From positions 1 through 18,948 of the forward strand of contig JAKEHD010000408.1 of NCBI GenBank assembly GCA_022615215.1: a stretch of DNA of 18,948 nucleotides. The letters are read 5' to 3'. Of the stretch, positions 14,165-18,948 are shown piece by piece; within the stretch, counting starts at the first letter, position 1; every line of letters starts with the position of its first letter. Both the position numbers and the translations under genes were made by a program. The notes under the pieces were generated by a model that was not told where the DNA came from, searched no databases, and saw nothing but the letters and a program-made list of their open reading frames with translations. The stretch comes from Blastocatellia bacterium (GTDB taxonomy: Bacteria > Acidobacteriota > Blastocatellia > UBA7656).

Positions 14165-15109
14165 TCAGACTTCCTGAAGTTCCTCGTGAGGTTCGAGGAA
14201 ACGCGGCTTGGGTTCAGCCTGGGCTACGCGCGATCCCGGAGGGACAGATTCCATAAGCCACACATTGCCGCCTATTATGCTTCCCTGTCCGATCACCGTA
14301 TCGCCGCCGAGTATGGTCGCCCCCGAATATATAACCACGTCGTTTTCAATAGTCGGGTGGCGCTTGTGGCCGCGAATGAGACGGCCCTTTTCGTCTTTCG
14401 GAAAAGAGAGCGCCCCCAGCGTCACCCCTTGATAGAGCTTCACGTTGTCGCCGATGATGGTGGTCTCTCCTATCACGACCCCCGTTCCATGATCTATGAA
14501 GAAGCTTTCTCCAATCTGCGCGCCGGGGTGAATGTCTATCCCCGTGCGCGAGTGCGCAAGCTCCGTGAGCATCCTGGGAAGTAACGGCACTCCCATACGG
14601 TGGAGTTCGTGAGCAGCCCTGTATGCGGTGATCGCGTAAACGGCCGGATAGCCGAGAATTATCTCGTCTATACACCCTGCGGCGGGGTCGCCGTCGTAAG
14701 CGGCTTGAATATCTTCGGCGAGCCTGCGGCGCAAGCGAGGCAGCGATTCCAGAAACATGTATGCGCAGTCTTCCGAGGTCGCATCGGGAGCAAGGCTCAA
14801 CTCTCCGTCAAGAAGGTTCATGTGTCGGAGACCCTTGGATATCTGATCTCTCAGGTGTTCGAAGAGCCATCCGATGCGCTCCTGCACGCGATAGATTATG
14901 CCCTGATGCGTGACCCCGCCCGCGCTGTAGTATCCCGGATAGACGATCTCTTCGAGGGCCTCCATTATGGCGGCCGCGTCTTCGCGCGAAGGAAGAGGCA
15001 TGCGGTCGAGGTGATGTATCTTCGGCGTCGCTTCGTCGTAGGAAGCGACTATGCGTTCCATGATGTGAGCCAGCTTGTTTTGCTGCTCCGCAATATTGCA
15101 ATTATTCAT
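14165..15109 (-). CDS. cysE: Serine O-acetyltransferase (EpsC/CysE type)
   Basis: It acetylates L-serine with acetyl-CoA to O-acetylserine, the committed step of cysteine synthesis. With the start at ATG 15109 it has 314 residues. The N-terminal helical domain (about 1-180, including MPLPSREDAA and YPGYYSAGG) is of the long EpsC kind. The left-handed beta-helix follows: GIDIHPGAQIGESFFIDHGTG, then VVIGETTIIG, with D192 and H207 spaced exactly as the catalytic D143 and H158 of E. coli CysE, then SGATILGGDTVIGQGSIIGG. The start is chosen because GGGAG lies about seven bases upstream; the frame is open to 15223, but that extension lacks family similarity. No cysteine synthase gene is adjacent. 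Confidence 0.93.
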   Translation of the reverse strand: MNNCNIAEQQNKLAHIMERIVASYDEATPKIHHLDRMPLPSREDAAAIMEALEEIVYPGYYSAGGVTHQGIIYRVQERIGWLFEHLRDQISKGLRHMNLLDGELSLAPDATSEDCAYMFLESLPRLRRRLAEDIQAAYDGDPAAGCIDEIILGYPAVYAITAYRAAHELHRMGVPLLPRMLTELAHSRTGIDIHPGAQIGESFFIDHGTGVVIGETTIIGDNVKLYQGVTLGALSFPKDEKGRLIRGHKRHPTIENDVVIYSGATILGGDTVIGQGSIIGGNVWLMESVPPGSRVAQAEPKPRFLEPHEELQEV

Positions 15110-15237
15110 CTTCAATCTCCCGGCGGCACACGTTTGTATTTTCGCCGCGCGCGATAAAGCATCGGGCACGGTTGGCTCGCCCATCACACGCTCGGGCCGC
15201 GAAGCATCTGCTATGTTCATCAATTACATCTGCCAAA

Positions 15238-15399
15238 GTCAAGGTCAGCCGTCAGCTATCAGCTATCAGCTATCAGCTATCAGCTATCAGACTGACTATA
15301 GAAGCTGGTCACTGATTACGGAAGGCTGATGGCTGGCGGCTGAAGACTGATAGCTGAGGGCTGAAGACTGACGGCTGACCGCTGACCGCTGACCTTGAC
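15238..15399. repeat. 162-bp inverted element made of 7-bp units
   Basis: Terminal inverted repeats GTCAAGGTCAGC (15238-15249) and GCTGACCTTGAC (15388-15399) are perfect. The left half is tandem AGCTATC-type heptamers, four of them identical. The right half (15324-15393) is ten consecutive heptamers of the form (G/A/C)(G/A)CTGAN, one of them GGCTGGC. The halves are reverse complements in consensus, joined by about 35 bp of less ordered sequence. The element fills most of the divergent spacer between cysE and the cytochrome gene, so it must lie in or next to both promoters. Confidence 0.85.
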
Positions 15400-15470
15400 C
15401 CGGCGCGATAGCGGTCATATTATGCAGGACGAGCGCGAACGATAATTTATCAACGAGCCATTGGTGATGG

Positions 15471-16460
15471 ATGGAGATGAAACTCAAGACTGCTGTGCTG
15501 CTCGCTGCGATGGTGATGATAGCTTTTATAAGTGCGGGCGGGCAGCAAGATCAGAAGAGGCTCGACCCCGCCGCGTGGGGAGAGAATCACGCAGGTAAAC
15601 CGATACCCGAATACCTGACAGGTGACGAATGCCTCTTTTGCCATCGCAACGACATAGGCCCTACCTGGCCCAAGAACGCGCACGGCAAGACCGTGCGCCC
15701 CCGCGAAGTGGATGCGGGAATGGCCGAGGCGCTCGAAAAAGAGCCGTCGCTCAAAGCCGTCGCTTCCGAGGTGGAATACTTTCTCGGAAGCCGCAATCAC
15801 GTTCGTCTGCTCAAGAAAGCGGGCTACGGTAAATTCGCTCTGCTCAACGCGCGAGCTATGCTCGGATCAGACGGTCACATACAGAAATGGAGCGATGCGG
15901 AAAAACCTGTCTGGGACAAAGAACGATTCGCCGACCGATGCGCGGGCTGTCACACGACGGCCGTTGATGCTGCCGCGAAGACCTTCAGGGCATTCGGGCT
16001 CGATTGCTACACCTGTCACGGAAACGTGACTCTGGACCACACCGAGAACACCTCTCTCGTATGGTTGTCAAAGAAACGTAGGCGAGACGCCAAGGCCATC
16101 ACTTCGATTTGCGCTCAGTGCCACATTCGAAACGGAAAATCGCGCTCGACGGGCTTGCCTTATCCAAATAACTTCATCGCCGGGGACAACCTCTTTCAGG
16201 ACTTCGAGGTCGACTTTTCAAAAGCGGACGACCGCGACCTGAACGCGGGAGACCGCCACATACTGCGCAACGTGAGGGATGTGGCGCTCTCAGGGTCGGA
16301 TTATCCCACCTGCATCACCTGCCACGATGTGCATGGGCCGTCGAGCGTAAAACACAGGCGCGCGCCGAGGACTCAAATATGCGCCGACTGCCACAATGCC
16401 GAAGGCTCATTGAAGGAGATCAAACGCTACAGCGTAAAGAGTCCTCTTTGCGAGTATTGA
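15471..16460 (+). CDS. Periplasmic hexahaem c-type cytochrome
   Basis: This 329-residue protein begins with a signal peptide (basic LK, then AVLLAAMVMIAFISAGG). It has six CxxCH haem-attachment motifs: CLFCH (54-58), CAGCH (157-161), CYTCH (179-183), CAQCH (214-218), CITCH (281-285) and CADCH (304-308). Extra histidines such as H71, H110, H136, H190, H263 and H288 could be distal ligands. It is therefore an exported electron carrier, or the haem subunit of an unknown oxidoreductase; partners are not in the window. The C-terminus ends KSPLCEY, with a lone cysteine. Start could be ATG 15471 or ATG 15477. It seems to be a single-gene unit on the plus strand. Confidence 0.9.
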   Translation: MEMKLKTAVLLAAMVMIAFISAGGQQDQKRLDPAAWGENHAGKPIPEYLTGDECLFCHRNDIGPTWPKNAHGKTVRPREVDAGMAEALEKEPSLKAVASEVEYFLGSRNHVRLLKKAGYGKFALLNARAMLGSDGHIQKWSDAEKPVWDKERFADRCAGCHTTAVDAAAKTFRAFGLDCYTCHGNVTLDHTENTSLVWLSKKRRRDAKAITSICAQCHIRNGKSRSTGLPYPNNFIAGDNLFQDFEVDFSKADDRDLNAGDRHILRNVRDVALSGSDYPTCITCHDVHGPSSVKHRRAPRTQICADCHNAEGSLKEIKRYSVKSPLCEY

Positions 16461-16591
16461 GCGATGCATATTCCGTGCGTCAACCTGATCGCGTGCAGTT
16501 CAACGCCTCGTTCGGCTTTCGGACGGCCGAGAATCATTCAAAAGTTGTTGCTCCACTTCAAGCAATGTATGGCCGCAACAGAATCGCTCAA

Positions 16592-16629
16592 TGTCGATCA
16601 TTGACAATCTCAGGCATCATACCTATTCT
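16592..16629 (+). promoter_or_regulatory. parDE promoter with overlapping operator candidate
   Basis: TTGACA (16601-16606, perfect -35) and TATTCT (16624-16629, four of six) are 17 bp apart, 27 bases before the parD ATG. The 15-bp near-palindrome TGTCGATCATTGACA (16592-16606) covers the -35 box, with mismatches only at one arm position and the centre. ParD antitoxins normally repress their own promoter. The rest of 16461-16655 holds nothing recognisable. Confidence 0.6.
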
Positions 16630-16655
16630 TAAACCAACATGGGGAGAAAAGGCTT

Positions 16656-16916
16656 ATGAATGTATCGTTGACACCGCAACTGGAAGAAATGGTAAGGCAG
16701 AAAGTAGATTCTGGAATGTACAATTCGGCGAGCGAGGTAATACGCGAGGCCCTGCGGCTATTGGATGAACAGGACCGCTTGCAGGCAATGAAACTCGAAG
16801 CATTGCGCAAGGACATTCAAGAGGGGATAGAGTCGCTGGAGAGGGGTGAAGGGGAAGAGTTGGATTTTGAAGCAATAAAAGCAGAAGGCCGGAAACGGCT
16901 TGCGCAAAGAAAGTAA
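16656..16916 (+). CDS. parD: ParD-type ribbon-helix-helix antitoxin
   Basis: This 86-residue protein starts with the RHH strand MNVSLTPQLEEMV, then the helix-turn-helix-like part VDSGMYNSASEVIREALRLL (residues 18-37), the standard ParD/CopG DNA-binding fold, which works as a dimer. The rest is a charged helix (about 40-86, with EGIESLERGEGEELD) expected to wrap and neutralise the toxin. The ATG at 16656 has AAAAGG/GGGGAG upstream. It precedes parE by 13 bp. Autoregulation through the palindrome at 16592-16606 is likely by family precedent. Confidence 0.93.
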   Translation: MNVSLTPQLEEMVRQKVDSGMYNSASEVIREALRLLDEQDRLQAMKLEALRKDIQEGIESLERGEGEELDFEAIKAEGRKRLAQRK

Positions 16917-16929
16917 AAAGGAGCCTTTA

Positions 16930-17220
16930 ATGGCACGCTTCATCCGATCGGAATCAGCCCACGCCGATCTGCTGGAAATCTGGGAATATCTGGCCGAAGA
17001 CAACCCAATAAGTGCCGATGCATTCATCGATACGCTCAATGAAAAATGTCGGATGATAGCAGGCTTCCCCGAAATGGGCCGGGCACGTGAAGAACTGGCC
17101 CCACGCTTGCGCAGCTTTCCGGTCGGACGTTTCGTCATATACTATCGGCCTATGGAAAATGGCATTGAGATCGTCCGGATGCTGCACGCTTCCAGAGAAA
17201 TCAGCGGAATAACATTCTGA
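16930..17220 (+). CDS. parE: ParE/RelE-family toxin
   Basis: This 96-residue protein starts MARFIRSESAHADLLEIWEYLAEDN. It follows the ParE pattern: two N-terminal helices with the D/E-L-x-EIW-Y motif, FPEMGRAREEL in the middle loop, then LRSFPVGRFVIYYRP and IEIVRMLHASREI, the C-terminal beta-sheet with the conserved R and H. ParE toxins usually act on DNA gyrase, while RelE-like members cut mRNA; sequence alone favours ParE because of the ParD partner. The ATG at 16930 is chosen over 16900 since AAAGGAG lies six bases upstream and the longer frame overlaps parD. Both genes look intact. Confidence 0.92.
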   Translation: MARFIRSESAHADLLEIWEYLAEDNPISADAFIDTLNEKCRMIAGFPEMGRAREELAPRLRSFPVGRFVIYYRPMENGIEIVRMLHASREISGITF

Positions 17221-17268
17221 GTTCGCTCCACATCTACATAAGGCAGTCTCGATACGAAACGGCTTTTC

Positions 17269-18801
17269 TTATCTCTCCGGCATACGTCCGTAGAGTTCGG
17301 TCATCTCCCTTAGCCTGTCGCTCATCTCATCGGTCAATGAACCTTGCTGGAATCGCCAGCCCCAGTTGCCCTCCTCGATTGCAGGCACGTTCATTCGCGC
17401 TCTCGAATCGAGGCCGAGCAAATCCTGAAGCGGGACTATGGCAAGGTCTGCGACCGAAGCCATCACAGCCCGTATGAAATCCCAATGTATGCGGCTTCCG
17501 TCCGAGTCGAGATACTTCAAACAATGCGCTCGCTCGCTCGCAACCTGCTCTGCCGTGCGAATCGCTCCTTCGCGCGGCTGGCTGTTGAACCATCCTGTGG
17601 TGGTGTCGTTGTCGTGCGTGCCCGTGTAAGCGACCGTGTTCGAGACGTAATTGTGAGGCAGATGAGGGTTGCGGCTGTCTCCGCCGAAAGCGAATTGTAA
17701 AACTCGCATGCCCGGAAATCCGAATCTCTCGCGCAGGACTTCGACATCGGGAGTGATGGTTCCCAGGTTTTCGGCTATGACGGGCAATTCCTCGAAAGCT
17801 TTTTTTAGAGCGGCGAAAAGTTCGTGTCCGGGAGTTTCGACCCAGCGGCCTTTCTCGGCCGTCTCCTCGCCCGCAGGCACTTCCCAGCAGGCGGCGAATC
17901 CGCGAAAATGATCCATTCGCACGATGTCTACTATATCGAGCGTAGCGGCGCTGCGCTCGACCCACCATTCGAAGTCGTCCGCCTGCATACGTTTCCAATC
18001 GTAAAGCGGGTTGCCCCACAACTGGCCCGTGTCGCTGAAGTCATCGGGCGGAACGCCTGCAACAACCGTAGGGGTTCCATCGCCGTCGAGTTTGAAGAGA
18101 TGGGGATGCGTCCACACGTCGACCGAATCGTGTGCGACGAAGATCGGCATGTCGCCTATGATTTTTATACCTTTACTGTTGCAGTAGGCTTTGAGCGCCA
18201 GCCATTGTTTGAAGAAGAGATATTGAAAGAATTTATGCGCCTCTACACGGTCGCCGAGTTCCTGCCGCGATCGATTCATAGCTTCCGGGTCACGGCGGGC
18301 AAGCTCAGGCTCCCAGGTATTCCATACTGCGCCGCTGTGCCGTTCTTTGACGGCGCGAAACATCGCGTAATCATTCAACCAGCCCTCCGCATATTGATCG
18401 AAGTCATGAAAATCTTCGCGCGCCTGCGCGGGAGCGTGGCGTTTGAAGTTTTCGAATGCCTTCTCCAGGAGCGCGTTTTTGAACTCGACGCTGCGGCCGA
18501 AATCGACGCTATCGGCAGGAAAGCGCGGCGCGTTTTCGAGATCGTCCTCCGACAAGAGATTGTCGCCGAGCAGGTGTTCGGGGCTGATGAGATAAGTGTT
18601 TCCGGCGAACGCCGAGTACGATTGATAAGGAGAGTTGCCGAAACCGGGCGGGCCGAGCGGCAGCACCTGCCAGAGGCTCTGACCGCTCGCCGCGAGGAAA
18701 TCGGCGAAGTTGTAAGCCTCGCTCCCTAGATCGCCTATTCCGAATCGCCCCGGCAGCGATGTGGGATGCAGGAGGATTCCGCATGACCTTGAAAAATGCA
18801 T
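17269..18801 (-). CDS. malQ: 4-alpha-glucanotransferase (amylomaltase, GH77)
   Basis: It transfers alpha-1,4-glucan segments between maltodextrins, in glycogen or maltose metabolism in the cytosol. With start ATG 18801 it has 510 residues, close to the Thermus enzyme. Motifs in order: GILLHPTSLPGRFGIGDLG (8-26), WQVLPLGPPGFGNSPYQ (44-60), GDMPIFVAHDSVDVW (216-230), PPDDFSDTGQLWGNPLY (251-267), nucleophile D297 in VRMDHFRG, acid/base E344 in VIAENLG, and D397 in GTHDND. Spacing agrees with the GH77 triad. The frame is open to 18936, but the extra 45 codons are mostly repeat sequence, and the family consensus starts at the chosen ATG. It is convergent with parDE (48 bp apart). Confidence 0.95.
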   Translation of the reverse strand: MHFSRSCGILLHPTSLPGRFGIGDLGSEAYNFADFLAASGQSLWQVLPLGPPGFGNSPYQSYSAFAGNTYLISPEHLLGDNLLSEDDLENAPRFPADSVDFGRSVEFKNALLEKAFENFKRHAPAQAREDFHDFDQYAEGWLNDYAMFRAVKERHSGAVWNTWEPELARRDPEAMNRSRQELGDRVEAHKFFQYLFFKQWLALKAYCNSKGIKIIGDMPIFVAHDSVDVWTHPHLFKLDGDGTPTVVAGVPPDDFSDTGQLWGNPLYDWKRMQADDFEWWVERSAATLDIVDIVRMDHFRGFAACWEVPAGEETAEKGRWVETPGHELFAALKKAFEELPVIAENLGTITPDVEVLRERFGFPGMRVLQFAFGGDSRNPHLPHNYVSNTVAYTGTHDNDTTTGWFNSQPREGAIRTAEQVASERAHCLKYLDSDGSRIHWDFIRAVMASVADLAIVPLQDLLGLDSRARMNVPAIEEGNWGWRFQQGSLTDEMSDRLREMTELYGRMPER

Positions 18802-18829
18802 TTCGGTCTCTCGATGCGTTGTCAGTGGT

Positions 18830-18948
18830 CCGTCGTCCGTCGTCGGAAGATCAACCACAGATTCCACGGGAGCGGGGGAGCGATTCGGAAAGGATGAAGG
18901 CGGAAGGATGAAGGATGAAAACCGGAGTGAAGCCATCGATTCATCCTT
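18830..18948. repeat. Mosaic of short repeats upstream of malQ
   Basis: Four repeat types lie side by side: GTCCGTCGTCCGTCGTC (from about 18831), ACCACAGATTCCAC (from 18854, like the 170-222 element), a G-rich GAGCGGGGGAGC block, and GATTCGGAAAGGATGAAGG (18882-18900, identical to 14073-14091) with further GGATGAA units. The window ends in ATTCATCCTT, which may begin the inverted half. Confidence 0.75.

Noticed and set aside
15110..15223. 38-residue N-terminal extension of cysE
   Set aside because: The start at 15109 has a good ribosome site and a usual family N-terminus; the extension shows no family similarity.
15250..15393. Small protein of repeated SYQLSAI-type peptides
   Set aside because: The peptide is only translation of the heptamer repeats; it is open in several frames and has no ribosome site.
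17824..18729. Long plus-strand frame of 301 codons
   Set aside because: Antisense to malQ, whose catalytic motifs are complete; no recognisable domain.

Overview
The window looks like a stretch of a free-living bacterial chromosome. GC content is moderate by eye, genes lie mostly on the minus strand, and the spacers are unusually rich in short repeats. There is no phage, plasmid, rRNA, tRNA or CRISPR signature. The gene mix (trimeric-type PNP, SpoIIIAA/Ycf45-like ATPase with an R3H domain, AlaX-L editing protein, EpsC-type serine acetyltransferase, multihaem cytochrome c) and the style of spacer repeats suggest Acidobacteriota, perhaps Blastocatellia. That placement is an inference from gene style, not a measurement.

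Layout: 1-334 is gene-free and repetitive, with a 17-bp tandem array. 335-3303 (minus) is a nucleoside-salvage set: purine nucleoside phosphorylase, uridine kinase and cytidine deaminase, with a Uma2-family putative nuclease and an orphan DUF433 protein between udk and cdd. 3584-4937 (minus) is a secreted beta-propeller gene broken by three apparent frameshifts. 5231-7503 (minus) holds an ATPase/R3H protein followed closely by a small PD-(D/E)XK plus HEPN fusion. 7612-7900 is a nested inverted repeat that fills most of the spacer before an endonuclease/exonuclease/phosphatase gene, whose likely true N-terminus is cut off by an in-frame TAA. 9345-9968 (plus) encodes a YjdF/DUF2238 membrane protein. 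10002-11935 (minus) is a tight DUF433-DUF5615-AlaX-L operon. 12016-14043 (minus) is a two-headed DNA methyltransferase. 14165-15109 (minus) is cysE. A 162-bp inverted element built of 7-bp units separates cysE from a hexahaem cytochrome c (15471-16460, plus). parDE (16656-17220, plus) and malQ (17269-18801, minus) close the window.

How it works together: the housekeeping genes cover nucleoside salvage, cysteine synthesis, alpha-glucan metabolism, proofreading of mischarged tRNA-Ala and electron transfer. Toxin-antitoxin-like or defence-like genes are scattered among them rather than gathered in one island: orphan DUF433, Uma2, PD-(D/E)XK-HEPN, DUF433/DUF5615, an orphan methyltransferase and ParDE. 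At least five spacers carry different short-repeat families, several in inverted arrangement. In two places these repeats artificially extend the open frame of the next gene (methyltransferase and malQ). The signals most worth pursuing are the nested inverted repeat with outward-facing promoter-like ends, the PD-(D/E)XK-HEPN protein coupled to the R3H ATPase, and the methyltransferase with a degenerate first catalytic domain.
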